DNA from: CAVQHY01 sp963712465
Lineage (GTDB): Bacteria > Actinomycetota > Thermoleophilia > Gaiellales > Gaiellaceae
Reading direction: 5' to 3'
Assembly: GCA_963712465.1 (NCBI GenBank)
Contig: CAVQHY010000008.1
Coordinates: forward strand, 434,001 to 498,000
Length of the DNA stretch: 64,000 bases
Each line of letters opens with the position of its first letter. Positions within the stretch are counted from its first letter, which is position 1. The translations under genes and the position numbers were made by a program. Positions 1 through 10,992 of the stretch are shown piece after piece. The notes beneath the pieces were generated by a model. The model made no database searches. It saw only the letters and a program-made list of their open reading frames with translations, and was not told where the DNA came from.

Positions 1-1
1 G

Positions 2-367
2 GGCGAGCACGCGATGGCCGGCGACGTCGGGGCGAACGTCATCCCCGCTCTGGCGCCGCGCGCAGACGAGATCGTCTCGCCGAAACGCCACTACGGTGCT
101 TTCGACGACACGGGACTCGCTGACGACCTGAGACGACGCGGCGTCGACGAGGTCGTGATCGTCGGGCAGCACACACACATCTGCGTGCGTCACTCGTCGT
201 ACGGCGCACTCCGCCACGGGTTCGAGATCACGATTCCCCGGGACGCCGTCTGCGCCTTCGAGGGCGTCGACGAGGATGAGGCGCTCGCCTACCTGACGAT
301 GGCGTACGGAGCCCGGATCACGACCGTCGAGGCGCTGGTGGGTCAGCCGGCCGCCGTCGCGGGATAG
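2..367 (+). CDS. Isochorismatase-fold hydrolase, probable nicotinamidase (5' partial)
   Basis: The reading frame is open to the left edge, so the N-terminus, with the expected catalytic Asp, lies outside the window. What remains has the isochorismatase/nicotinamidase core: a Lys in the segment SPKRHYGAF and the nucleophilic Cys in HTHICVRHSSYG, two of the three residues of the family's Asp-Lys-Cys triad. The C-terminal part (DAVCAFEGVDEDEALAYL) is also typical. Nicotinamidase deamidates nicotinamide to nicotinic acid in the cytoplasm. The gene ends 6 bp before nadB, so it is probably co-transcribed with the nadBCA genes and would supply the salvage branch of NAD synthesis. The family call is firm; the nicotinamide substrate is inferred from context. 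Confidence 0.8.
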   Translation, partial: GEHAMAGDVGANVIPALAPRADEIVSPKRHYGAFDDTGLADDLRRRGVDEVVIVGQHTHICVRHSSYGALRHGFEITIPRDAVCAFEGVDEDEALAYLTMAYGARITTVEALVGQPAAVAG

Positions 368-373
368 AACAAC

Positions 374-1783
374 GTGAACAACTCCGTGAAGCCGGGCGTC
401 CTCGGGTGTGACGTCGCCGTAGTCGGCGGCGGTATCGCCGGCTTCACCGCTGCGTTGCAGGCTGCGTGCGAGGCCGAGGTCGTGCTGCTCTCGAAGGGGC
501 CGATCGCCGCGACGTCGAGCTATCTCGCGCAGGGCGGGGTCGCGGCGGCGCTGGCGTCCGACGATTCTCCCGAGCTCCACGCAGCCGACACGCTCCTCGC
601 CGGCCGCGGCCTCTGCCGGCCGAGCGCCGTCCGCGTGCTCACGGAGGAGGCTCCGGCGCGGATCGTCGATCTCGTCGAGCAGGGCGTCGCCTTCGACCCG
701 GAGCTCGGCCTCGAAGGCGGTCACACGCGCCGCCGGGTCGCGCACGTCGACGGATCGGCGACAGGCGAGCGGATCGCGCGGACGCTCGCCGAGCGCGTGC
801 GCAGGCATCCGCGGATCACGGTCTATGAGGGCGAGCGCGCGCTCGAGCTCTGGACCTCCGGCGACCGCTGCGTCGGCATCGTCACGAGCCGGCGCGCAGT
901 TGCCGCACCGGCCACCGTGCTCGCGACCGGGGGCGCGGCCGCGCTCTGGGAGCGCACGACGAACCCCGCCGGCGCGGTCGGCGAGGGAATCGCAATGGCC
1001 TATCGCGCAGGAGCCCCCGTCGCCGACCTCGAGTTCATGCAGTTTCACCCTACGGCGCTGCTCGACTCCGGCCTTCTGTTGACGGAGGCGCTACGCGGCG
1101 AAGGCGCACTTCTTGTCGACGACGAGGGCCGCCGCTTTACCGATGAGCTGGCGCCGCGGGACGTCGTCGCGCGGGCGATCGCCGAACGCGGGGCCGCCCG
1201 GCTCGACCTGCGCACAATCGACCGCAGCCGCTTTCCGGGCCTGATGGCGACGCTCGAGCGGGAGGGCTACGACCCGGCCGTAGAGCCGATCCCGGTCGCG
1301 GCCGCAGCGCACTACACGATCGGCGGCGTCGTCACCGACAGCGAGGGCCGCACCGAGCTCCCCGGCCTCTACGCCGCAGGGGAATGTGCCGCCACCGGCG
1401 TTCACGGCGCGAACCGCCTCGCTTCGAACTCGCTGCTGGAGTGCCTCGTCCTCGGCCGCCGCGCTGCGCTGGCCGCCGCCGCGGAGCCGCCGCTGCCCTC
1501 GCGACTCCCTCCCGAGCCCGAGCCGTCGCGAGAGGTGCCGGTCTCACCCGCGCTCCGCGAGGCGCTCTGGCGAGACGCGGGACTGGTGCGCGACGCAGCC
1601 GGGCTCGAGCGCCTGACCCGCTCGCCGCACCTGCTCACACAGCTGGTCGCGCAGAGCGCCGTCGTCCGCGAGGAGAGCCGCGGCGTTCATTTCCGTGTCG
1701 ACTTCCCGCACGACGACCCCGAGCTTCGACGCCACGTCGTTCTCCGGCCTGGCTCCGAACCATGCCTCGAATCGTGGTTCTGA
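374..1783 (+). CDS. nadB: L-aspartate oxidase
   Basis: 469 aa flavoenzyme that oxidises L-aspartate to iminoaspartate, the first step of de novo NAD synthesis. The N-terminal dinucleotide-binding motif VVGGGIAGF binds FAD. The succinate-dehydrogenase-like signatures are present: SSYLAQGGVAAAL, EFMQFHPTAL, LLTEALRGEGA, and near the C-terminus LYAAGECAATGVHGANR followed by SNSLLECLV. It is shorter than the roughly 540 aa enterobacterial enzyme, with a reduced C-terminal helical part. The start is GTG, 6 bp after the upstream stop. Its end overlaps nadC by 22 bp, which points to translational coupling in a nadB-nadC-nadA operon. Confidence 0.95.
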   Translation: MNNSVKPGVLGCDVAVVGGGIAGFTAALQAACEAEVVLLSKGPIAATSSYLAQGGVAAALASDDSPELHAADTLLAGRGLCRPSAVRVLTEEAPARIVDLVEQGVAFDPELGLEGGHTRRRVAHVDGSATGERIARTLAERVRRHPRITVYEGERALELWTSGDRCVGIVTSRRAVAAPATVLATGGAAALWERTTNPAGAVGEGIAMAYRAGAPVADLEFMQFHPTALLDSGLLLTEALRGEGALLVDDEGRRFTDELAPRDVVARAIAERGAARLDLRTIDRSRFPGLMATLEREGYDPAVEPIPVAAAAHYTIGGVVTDSEGRTELPGLYAAGECAATGVHGANRLASNSLLECLVLGRRAALAAAAEPPLPSRLPPEPEPSREVPVSPALREALWRDAGLVRDAAGLERLTRSPHLLTQLVAQSAVVREESRGVHFRVDFPHDDPELRRHVVLRPGSEPCLESWF

Positions 1784-2628
1784 CCCAGCCCGCGCCTCCC
1801 CTCGAGGCCCTTCGCCGCGCCGTGGAGGAGGCGCTCGCCGAGGACGTCGGTACGGGCGACGCGACGAGCGAGGCGGTCGTTCCTGCGGATGCCGTCTGCA
1901 CGGCCGAGATCCGGCTTCAGGAGCCCGGCGTCGTCTGCGGGCTGGACGTGCTCGAGGCCGTGTTTTCCCAGCTCGACGCCTCCGTGCACACCGAGGTTCT
2001 GGCCGCGGACGGAGACGTGATCGAATCCGCGCCGGTCGTGGTCGCCCGCTCGGACGGGCCTGCGCGCGCAATTCTCTCCGGCGAGCGAACGGGGCTCAAC
2101 TTCCTCGGCCGGCTGTCCGGAGTCGCGACGCTCACGCGACGGTACGTCGACGCTGTCGCCGGCACCGGCGCCACGATCCTCGATACCAGGAAGACGACCC
2201 CTGGACTGCGCGCGCTGGAGAAGTACGCGGTTCGCTGCGGCGGCGGCGCGAATCATCGCTTCGGGCTGGACGACGCCGTCCTCGTCAAGGACAACCATCT
2301 CCGTCTCGTCGGTGACGTCGGCATCGCCGTGCGACGAGCGCTCGCGAACGACGCGGGGCTCCCGGTCGAGATCGAGTGCGAGACGCTCGCAGACGTGCGG
2401 CACGCGCTCGAGGCGGGCGCTCGCCGGATCCTCCTCGACAACATGACCGTCGCCGCCCTGAGCGAGGCTGTCGCGCTCGCCGACGGCCGCGCCACGCTCG
2501 AGGCGTCCGGCGGCGTGACACTGGACACCGTCCGCGCCATCGCCGAGACGGGGGTCGACTTCATCTCGATCGGCGGGCTGACGCACTCCGCTCGCTCGCT
2601 CGACGTCTCCCTCGAGGTCACGAGCTGA
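1762..2628 (+). CDS. nadC: Nicotinate-nucleotide pyrophosphorylase (carboxylating)
   Basis: 288 aa quinolinate phosphoribosyltransferase, which makes nicotinate mononucleotide from quinolinate and PRPP with loss of CO2. The family hallmarks are intact: EDVGTGDATSE near the N-terminus, NFLGRLSGVATLT, the phosphoribosyl-binding TRKTTPGLRALEKYAV, GGGANHRFGLDDAVLVKDNH, and ASGGV then SIGGLTHS at the barrel end. The open frame continues upstream inside nadB, but protein-like sequence begins at ATG 1762 (MPRIVVLT), giving the usual length for the family. It overlaps nadB by 22 bp and its stop lies next to or inside the start region of nadA. Confidence 0.95.
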   Translation: MPRIVVLTQPAPPLEALRRAVEEALAEDVGTGDATSEAVVPADAVCTAEIRLQEPGVVCGLDVLEAVFSQLDASVHTEVLAADGDVIESAPVVVARSDGPARAILSGERTGLNFLGRLSGVATLTRRYVDAVAGTGATILDTRKTTPGLRALEKYAVRCGGGANHRFGLDDAVLVKDNHLRLVGDVGIAVRRALANDAGLPVEIECETLADVRHALEAGARRILLDNMTVAALSEAVALADGRATLEASGGVTLDTVRAIAETGVDFISIGGLTHSARSLDVSLEVTS

Positions 2629-2645
2629 GCGCAACCGTCATCGAC

Positions 2646-3560
2646 GTGCTGCAGGAGGAGGTGCGCGCGCTCGCGCAGGAGCGCGGCGCCGTCATCCTCG
2701 CCCACAACTATCAGGTCCCGGAGGTGCAGGACGTCGCCGACTTCGTCGGCGACTCGCTCGGGCTCTCCCGTGAGGCCGCCGAGACGGATGCCGAGGCGAT
2801 CGTCTTCTGCGGAGTCCACTTCATGGCCGAGACGGCGGCGATCCTCTCACCGGACAAGACCGTTCTCATCCCCGACCTCGACGCCGGCTGCTCGCTTGCC
2901 GCGTCGATCACGGCCGACCAGCTTCGCGACTGGAAGCGCCAGAACCCCGGCGCCGTGGTGGTCTCCTACGTGAACACGACGGCCGAGGTGAAGGCCGAGA
3001 CCGACTACTGCTGCACGTCGGGCAACGCGAAGGCGGTGATCGAGGCGATCCCCGAGGGCACGGAGATCCTCTTCTGCCCCGACCTCTACCTCGGCCTCTG
3101 GCTCGAGAAGGTGACCGGGCGCAAGCTCAAGATCTGGATGGGCGAGTGCCACGTCCACGCGGGCATCCGTCCGGCCGACATCGAGCGCTGGCAGGCCGAC
3201 GCGCCCGACGCCGAGCTGCTCGTCCATCCCGAGTGCGGCTGTGCCAGCCAGTGCATGGCCTTCGGCAACGGCCGCACGCACATCCTCTCGACGGAGGGAA
3301 TGGTGCGGTTCGCCAAGGCGTCCGAGAAACGCCGGTTCCTCGTCGCGACCGAGACCGGGATCCTCCACCGGCTGAACAAGGAAGTTCCCGGCAAGTCGTT
3401 CGAGGCCGTGTCCGAGCGGGCGATCTGCAAGTACATGAAGATGATCACGCTCGAGAAGCTGCGCGACTCCCTCCGCGACTGGAAGCACGTCGTCACGGTC
3501 GACCCGGAGATCGCAGCGAAGGCACGGCTCGCGATCGACCGCATGGTCGCGATCTCGTAG
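2646..3560 (+). CDS. nadA: Quinolinate synthase A
   Basis: About 304 aa iron-sulfur enzyme that condenses iminoaspartate with dihydroxyacetone phosphate to quinolinate. It carries the three cluster cysteines expected for the family, in VFCGVHFMAE, HPECGC and ERAICKYMKMITLEKL, plus the typical ILAHNYQVPEVQDVADFVGDSL N-terminal region (split by family-conserved residues). No ATG lies at the right place. I give the in-frame GTG at 2646 as the start. A CTG at 2625 that overlaps the nadC stop as CTGA, 7 bp after a GAGG, is an alternative that would add seven residues. It is the last gene of the NAD operon and is followed by the palindromic block. Confidence 0.93.
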   Translation: MLQEEVRALAQERGAVILAHNYQVPEVQDVADFVGDSLGLSREAAETDAEAIVFCGVHFMAETAAILSPDKTVLIPDLDAGCSLAASITADQLRDWKRQNPGAVVVSYVNTTAEVKAETDYCCTSGNAKAVIEAIPEGTEILFCPDLYLGLWLEKVTGRKLKIWMGECHVHAGIRPADIERWQADAPDAELLVHPECGCASQCMAFGNGRTHILSTEGMVRFAKASEKRRFLVATETGILHRLNKEVPGKSFEAVSERAICKYMKMITLEKLRDSLRDWKHVVTVDPEIAAKARLAIDRMVAIS

Positions 3561-3587
3561 GGTCGGACCGGCCCCTCCCAGCGCATC

Positions 3588-3830
3588 GCCCCCAATGGGG
3601 CCATGTCCCGGGGACAGGTCACGGGACATGCCCCTTCCGGGCACCGGGCACCGTCTGCATGCCATGTCCCAGGGACTGACCCAGATGTGTGCCCCCGCCA
3701 CACGTGTCCAGGCTCATCGTCGACCTTGGCCAGGTCCCGGGGTCTGACCCCGGGACCTGGCCTCCCGGGACATGTAGGCGGCGGGCGTGTTCCGGGGCCT
3801 GTCCCCGGGACACGTCCCGCGGCTAGGCTG
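3588..3830. repeat. Cluster of GC-rich palindromes containing GTCCCGGGGAC-like cores
   Basis: The space between nadA and the next gene is filled with related inverted and direct repeats built on CATGTCCCGGG, GGTCCCGGGGTC and TGTCCCCGGGACA. Visible pairs include CATGTCCCG at 3602-3610 with its complement at 3622-3630, the perfect long palindrome at 3728-3762, and an imperfect one around 3787-3820. There is no coding signal and no T-tract as in an intrinsic terminator. This looks like an array of small mobile palindromes of REP or BIME type, or a nucleoid-protein binding block. The function is unknown. Confidence 0.75.
3728..3762. repeat. Perfect 17-bp inverted repeat with a 1-bp centre
   Basis: The left arm GGCCAGGTCCCGGGGTC (3728-3744) is exactly complementary to the right arm GACCCCGGGACCTGGCC (3746-3762) around a single T at 3745. 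Such a near-continuous palindrome can form a very stable hairpin or cruciform. It is the best element of the surrounding palindrome cluster. No poly-T follows it on either side, so it is not a classical terminator. Confidence 0.9.
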
Positions 3831-3835
3831 GCCTC

Positions 3836-5821
<1,986 letters not shown>

Positions 5822-5885
5822 CGCTTTTTCACGACTCCCCCAAAGGAGGTAAAGAAGGGCCTCGTCGCAGCCGATACATCGCCCG

Positions 5886-7238
5886 ATGTCGACGCGGTTT
5901 CATGCTGCGGACGCCGAGACTCGACGCACCGACGCCGTCGCGGCCGAACGCGAGGCCCTCCTCCCCGGGCCTCTGAAGCGCAGGGCCGCGGACCGGTGGC
6001 TCGAGCGCTGGCTCCAGCTCAACGCCGACCTCGCCCGCCTCCAGGTCTCCCACCCGATGGTCGACGCGGTGATCGAGGAGATCGACGGGCGCCAGATCCG
6101 GATCGGCGACCGCTGGCTCGCCGACTTCGCCTCGTGCAACTACCTCGGCCTCGACCTCGACCCGGAGGTGATCGCGGCCGTACCCGCGTACCTCGAGCGC
6201 TGGGGCACGCACCCGAGCTGGTCGCGTCTGCTCGGCAACCCCGTCCTCTACCCGGAGATCGAGGCGCGCCTCACGGAACTGCTCGGCTCCGAGGACACGC
6301 TCGTCCTCCCCACGATCACGCACATTCACATGTCGGTGATCCCCGTGCTCGCCGGCGACGGAACAATCCTGCTCGACCAGCGCGCACACAAGACGATGTT
6401 CGACGGCTGCTCGGTGGCGCGCGCCTACGGCGCGGCGGTCGAGCGCTTCCGCCACGACGATCCCGACCACCTCGAGGAGCTCCTGCGCAAGAACGCGTCG
6501 GCGCGGCTCGTCTGCATGGACGGCGTCAACAGCATGACCGGCAACGCGCCCGATCTCGCGGCATTCGCGCGCCTGGCACGCGAGTACGAGGCCATCCTCT
6601 ACGTCGACGACGCTCACGGCTTCGGCGTCGTGGGCGAGCGAGACCAGGATGAGCTCTGCGACTACGGCCTGCGCGGCAACTGCATCGTCCGTCACCTGGG
6701 CGAGAGCTACGACAACATCGTCATGGTCGGCGGCTTCTCGAAGGCCTACTCCTCGCTGCTCGCCTTCGTCGCCTGTCCCACGAGGCTGAAGGAGATCCTG
6801 AAGACGGCGGCGCCGCCCTATCTCTACTCGGGGCCCTCTCCGATCGCCTCGCTCGCGACCACGCTCGAGGGACTTCGAATCAACGAGGAGCGGGGCGACG
6901 CGCTGCGCCTCGAGCTCCACCGGCTGACGCACCGGCTCCTGGACGGAATCGCCGAGCTCGGGATCAAGACGCCGAACGTCTCCGGGTATCCGATCGTCGA
7001 GCTGCCGCTCGCCGACCACGACGCGATCGACGACGTCGGCGCGGAGCTGTTCGAGCGCGGGCTGTACCTGACGATGGCCGCCTACCCACTCGTTCCCAAA
7101 CGGGAGGTGGGGTTCCGCGCGCAGGTGACCGCCGCCAACACCGACGAGCAGGTCGACGTGCTCCTGGCGGGCCTCGCCGATCTCGCCGACCGCTTCCAGC
7201 AAAGCGACGGAGCGCCGCAGCCGCCGCACGAGGCCTGA
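5886..7238 (+). CDS. PLP-dependent alpha-oxoamine synthase-like enzyme (aminotransferase class I/II fold)
   Basis: 450 aa, fold-type I PLP enzyme of the BioF/KBL/ALAS type. It has the SCNYLGLDLDPEV opening, the DDAHGFGVVG segment holding the PLP-ring Asp, and the PLP lysine in GGFSKAYSS near residue 286. Family members condense an amino acid with an acyl thioester, but the substrates here cannot be read from sequence. No biotin genes are nearby, so BioF is not assumed. An orphan Shine-Dalgarno-like AAAGGAGG (5842-5849) lies about 36 bp before the ATG with no closer start codon. The stop overlaps an ATG (ATGA at 7238) in the frame just before the GGDEF-EAL gene, suggesting a two-gene unit. Confidence 0.82.
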   Translation: MSTRFHAADAETRRTDAVAAEREALLPGPLKRRAADRWLERWLQLNADLARLQVSHPMVDAVIEEIDGRQIRIGDRWLADFASCNYLGLDLDPEVIAAVPAYLERWGTHPSWSRLLGNPVLYPEIEARLTELLGSEDTLVLPTITHIHMSVIPVLAGDGTILLDQRAHKTMFDGCSVARAYGAAVERFRHDDPDHLEELLRKNASARLVCMDGVNSMTGNAPDLAAFARLAREYEAILYVDDAHGFGVVGERDQDELCDYGLRGNCIVRHLGESYDNIVMVGGFSKAYSSLLAFVACPTRLKEILKTAAPPYLYSGPSPIASLATTLEGLRINEERGDALRLELHRLTHRLLDGIAELGIKTPNVSGYPIVELPLADHDAIDDVGAELFERGLYLTMAAYPLVPKREVGFRAQVTAANTDEQVDVLLAGLADLADRFQQSDGAPQPPHEA

Positions 7239-7329
7239 TGACGACGATGCGCTCCAGCGGCCAGGCGCAGGCGAACCTCACGGGACTGCGCCGCCACTCG
7301 CCGGAAAGGCCTGGCTCGCGTACCTCGTC

Positions 7330-10300
7330 GTGCTCGCGGCAGCGAGCGTCGCCTATCTGCTCGGCCCCTCGTTTCTGAACATCGGGCCGATCTACAACCT
7401 GATCGGCGCCTCGTCCGTCGTCGCGATCCTCGTTGCCACACGGCTGTACCGGCCCCGCCCGGCACTCCCCTGGTACCTCTTCGCGCTCGGCCAGGCGCTG
7501 TTCGTCTCGGGCGACGTCATCACCTACAACTACGAGCGCTTCTTCGGTACCGAGCTGCCCTTCCCCTCGATCGGGGACATCCTCTACATCGCGATGTACC
7601 CGTCGCTCGTGGTGGGACTGCTGATCCTGATCCACCACCGCTACCCGGGCCGCGACTGGGCGAGCCTGATCGACTCGTTGATCATCGCGATCGGCGCCGG
7701 CGTCCTGTCGTGGGTCTTCCTCATGTCCCCCTACGCGCACGATGCGAGCCTCACGCTCCAGGTCAAGCTCACGTCGATGGCGTACCCGATCATGGATCTC
7801 CTCCTGCTCGCGGTGACGATCCGACTCGCGGTGGGAGGCGGCAAGCGCGAGAAGTCCTTCTACCTCCTCGTCACCTCGGTGTGCGTCCTCTTCGTGACGG
7901 ACTCCGTCTATGCCTGGCTGCTCCTGCACGGGGGCTACCAGACCGGCGGCCTTCTCGACGCAGGCTGGATCGCCTTCTACCTCCTCTGGGGAGCGGCCGC
8001 GCTCCATCCCTCGATGGTCTCGCTGTCCGAGCCGGCGCCCGACCAGGAGTCCGGTCTCACGTGGACGCGGCTCGCGCTGCTCACCGGCGGCACGCTGATC
8101 GCCCCCACCGTCCTCGCCGTTCAGGAGATCCGCGACCAGCAGGTCGACGACCTCGTGATCGCGATCTCGGCGGTGGCGCTGTTCATGCTCGTCGTCGCCC
8201 GCATGGCCGGCCTCGTGCACCGGAACGAACAGGCCGCAGAGCGCGAGCGGACACTCCGCGAGGCGGGAGCCGAGCTCGTCACGGCGACCGACCGCGAGGG
8301 GATGTACGCAGCCGCGCTCACCGCGGCGCAGAAGCTGGCCGGGGACGAGTGCGAGGTCAGGCTCTCACTCGTCGTCGACTCCCCCGGGGAGCTCGCCACC
8401 GTCGCGACGACCGCTGCGGCAGACGCGGGCCCGGACGTCGCAGCGCACACGCTCGACGATCTTCCCCAGTGGGCCCGCTTTCGCCTGCTCGACAAGCATT
8501 CGACGGAGGTCGGCGCCGAGCCCCGCGTGTTCCTCTCGCCGCTCTTCATGCGCGCCGAGCTGCGCGGCCTGCTCGCGGTCTCCTCGCCGCGGCCGCTGCC
8601 CCGCCGGGTCAAGGAGGGGCTCGAGACCCTTGCCTTCGAGGTCGCGCTCGCGCTCGAGAGCGCCGCGCTCACCGAGGATCTCGTGCGCCGCCAGAGCGAG
8701 GCGCGGTTCAGCTCCCTCGTCCAGAACTCGTCCGACGTCGTCACCGTGATCGCACCCGACACGTCGATCAAGTACCTGAGCCCCTCCGTCGAGCGGGTGC
8801 TCGGCTATCACCCGGGGGACCTGGAGGGAACACGCTTCGCCGACCTCGTCCACGAGGAGGACGTCACCCGGGTGCTCTCCTTCTTCTCGAGCGCGGTCAA
8901 CGAGCCGAAGGCGCATCCCGGGCTGATCGAGTTTCGGATGCTTCATCGCGACGGCGGCTGGCCCTACGTCGAGACGCTGCGCACCAACCTCCTGCACGAC
9001 CCCAACGTCGCCGGAATGGTGCTGAACACGCGCGACGTCAGCGAGCGCAAGGCGTTCGAGCAGCAGCTCTCCTATCAGGCGTTCCACGATCCCGTCACGG
9101 GGCTCGCCAACCGGGCGCTGTTCAAGGATCGCGTCGAGCACGCCCTCGAGCGGCAGCAGCGCAAGGAACAGCCTGTCGCAGTCCTCTTCATCGACCTCGA
9201 CGATTTCAAGACGGTCAACGACAGCCTCGGCCACGCGGCGGGCGACGAGCTGCTTCGCCAGGTCGGCCAGCGGCTCGCGGCATGCCTCCGGGCGGCCGAC
9301 ACGGCTGCGCGCCTGGGCGGTGACGAGTTCGCGCTCCTGCTCGAGGATGTCGAGTACGGCGCGCGGGCGGCCGACGTTGCCGACCGGGTGCTCGAGGAGC
9401 TCGAGGCCCCGTTCCATCTCGAGGGGAAGGAGATGTTCGTCCGGGCGAGCGTCGGCATCGCCTTCGGCGATCTCGACAACCAGGGCCGGAAGGGCGCGGA
9501 GGAGCTGCTACGCAACGCCGACGTGGCGATGTACGGCGCCAAGGAGCAGGGCAAGGGCCGCTACCAGATCTTCCAGCCCGCGATGCACGCGACGGTCGTC
9601 CAGCGGCTCGAGCTCAAGGCCGACCTCCAGCGCGCCCTCGAGAACGACGAGTTCAGGCTCCACTACCAGCCGATCATCGTGCTGGAGACGGGCCGCGTCT
9701 CGGGCCTCGAGGCGCTGATCCGCTGGCAGCACGCCGAGCGGGGCATGATCGGGCCGAACGAGTTCATCCCGCTCGCAGAGGACACGGGGCTGATCATTCC
9801 GATCGGCCGCTGGGTGCTCGAGCGTGCATGCAAGGCGGCGGTCGAGTTGCAGCGCGCGTACCCGAGCGATCCGCCACTGACGATGTCGGTGAACATCTCG
9901 GCACGGCAGCTCCAGCGGCCCGAGATCGTCACCGAGGTGCGGCACGCGCTGGAGCTCACCGGCCTCGATCCCGCAAGCCTCGTGCTCGAGATCACCGAGA
10001 GCGTGATGATGCAGGACATCGACTTCTCGATCCTGCGCCTCCAGGAGCTGAAGGACGTCGGGGTGCGCCTCGCCGTCGACGATTTCGGCACCGGCTACTC
10101 GTCGCTCAACTACATCAGGCGCTTCCCGGTCGACATTCTGAAGGTCGACAAGTCGTTCATCGACTCGATCTCGGATCGAAACGAGGAGTCCGCGCTCACG
10201 GCGGCGATCATCGATCTCGCCGGCATCCTGCGCCTCTCGCCCGTGGCCGAAGGGGTCGAACGGATCGAGCAGCTCGAGCGCCTGCTCGAGCTCCACTGCG

Positions 10301-10410
10301 ACCTCGGGCAGGGCTTCCATTTCGCCCGGCCGATGACCCAGGAGCACATCACCGACCTCCTCTCGGCCGAGACCGGCGATCGCCGCGGCGACGGCGCGCT
10401 CTCGAGCTAG
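7330..10410 (+). CDS. Membrane-anchored PAS-GGDEF-EAL cyclic-di-GMP protein
   Basis: 1026 aa from GTG 7330. Roughly the first 230 residues are hydrophobic helices of a MASE-like sensor. A GAF-like linker follows, then a PAS domain (about 450-575), a diguanylate cyclase domain with HDPVTGLANR and an intact GGDEF (about residue 663), and an EAL phosphodiesterase domain with intact EAL (GLEALIRWQH, about 793), VNISARQL, ITESVM, DDFGTGYSS and LKVDKSFI. Both catalytic motifs are intact, so it could make or break c-di-GMP. The natural start may be ATG 7238, which overlaps the previous gene's stop but is in another frame. The residues just upstream of 7330 (LAGKAWLAYLVV) read as helix, hinting at a one-base shift near 7250-7300. 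Confidence 0.9.
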   Translation: MLAAASVAYLLGPSFLNIGPIYNLIGASSVVAILVATRLYRPRPALPWYLFALGQALFVSGDVITYNYERFFGTELPFPSIGDILYIAMYPSLVVGLLILIHHRYPGRDWASLIDSLIIAIGAGVLSWVFLMSPYAHDASLTLQVKLTSMAYPIMDLLLLAVTIRLAVGGGKREKSFYLLVTSVCVLFVTDSVYAWLLLHGGYQTGGLLDAGWIAFYLLWGAAALHPSMVSLSEPAPDQESGLTWTRLALLTGGTLIAPTVLAVQEIRDQQVDDLVIAISAVALFMLVVARMAGLVHRNEQAAERERTLREAGAELVTATDREGMYAAALTAAQKLAGDECEVRLSLVVDSPGELATVATTAAADAGPDVAAHTLDDLPQWARFRLLDKHSTEVGAEPRVFLSPLFMRAELRGLLAVSSPRPLPRRVKEGLETLAFEVALALESAALTEDLVRRQSEARFSSLVQNSSDVVTVIAPDTSIKYLSPSVERVLGYHPGDLEGTRFADLVHEEDVTRVLSFFSSAVNEPKAHPGLIEFRMLHRDGGWPYVETLRTNLLHDPNVAGMVLNTRDVSERKAFEQQLSYQAFHDPVTGLANRALFKDRVEHALERQQRKEQPVAVLFIDLDDFKTVNDSLGHAAGDELLRQVGQRLAACLRAADTAARLGGDEFALLLEDVEYGARAADVADRVLEELEAPFHLEGKEMFVRASVGIAFGDLDNQGRKGAEELLRNADVAMYGAKEQGKGRYQIFQPAMHATVVQRLELKADLQRALENDEFRLHYQPIIVLETGRVSGLEALIRWQHAERGMIGPNEFIPLAEDTGLIIPIGRWVLERACKAAVELQRAYPSDPPLTMSVNISARQLQRPEIVTEVRHALELTGLDPASLVLEITESVMMQDIDFSILRLQELKDVGVRLAVDDFGTGYSSLNYIRRFPVDILKVDKSFIDSISDRNEESALTAAIIDLAGILRLSPVAEGVERIEQLERLLELHCDLGQGFHFARPMTQEHITDLLSAETGDRRGDGALSS

Positions 10411-10470
10411 AGGCTAGATCGCGTCTTCCTGCCGGTCGGTGGCCGAGACCGACAGTACCCTGAGGAGAGC

Positions 10471-10992
10471 ATGCCCTCTTCTCGCGGCGAATGGGCCTGG
10501 TTTCTCGTCGGCTGCCTGGTAATCGGCGGCCTCATCGCCCTCATCGCCCTCGCCTGGCGCAACTACTCGGGTTCCGAGGACGGCCCGACGGCCGCGCCTG
10601 CTCCTGCCGCCGAGCTCTCCGAAGCGCCGAGGGCGGCCTCGGCCCCCAAACCACGGGCGCCGGCCGCCGATGCACCCGGACTCGGGACGCGGGCTCAAAC
10701 CAACCCCCCGGCTCGAACGACGCCCGACGTGGCAAACGTCAAGCTGACGGCGGCGCGAGGCGACTGCTGGCTCGAGGTTCGGGCCGGATCCGCTACCGGG
10801 CCGGTTCTCTTCACGGGCATCCTTCCGGCCGGCGACGCGCTTCGCTTTCGAGAGCCGGCGCTCTGGATCAGGGCAGGCCGCCCTGCAGTCCTCGACGTGA
10901 TGGTGAACGGTGAGCCGGCGCGTGACTTCCCGCAGACGACAGCGGCCGTGCTCGTCACCCCCGAGGGCGTCGAGACGCTCAGCCTCGGTTAG
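10471..10992 (+). CDS. Membrane protein with RodZ-C/DUF4115-like domain
   Basis: 173 aa. A single hydrophobic helix (WAWFLVGCLVIGGLIALIALAW) lies close to the N-terminus with a short charged tail before it, followed by an Ala/Pro-rich linker of about 60 residues. The C-terminal beta-rich module, from NVKLTAARGDCWLEVRAG through LFTGILPAGDALRF and FRE, resembles the RodZ C-terminal DUF4115 domain. This suggests an envelope-facing domain, but the RodZ helix-turn-helix half is absent, so it is not a full RodZ. It sits downstream of the c-di-GMP gene and converges on the glycosidase-like gene, whose 3' end overlaps it by 4 bp. Confidence 0.65.
   Translation: MPSSRGEWAWFLVGCLVIGGLIALIALAWRNYSGSEDGPTAAPAPAAELSEAPRAASAPKPRAPAADAPGLGTRAQTNPPARTTPDVANVKLTAARGDCWLEVRAGSATGPVLFTGILPAGDALRFREPALWIRAGRPAVLDVMVNGEPARDFPQTTAAVLVTPEGVETLSLG

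Noticed and set aside
5829..7229. Minus-strand open frame across the PLP enzyme
   Set aside because: Shadow of the alpha-oxoamine synthase-like gene; no motif.
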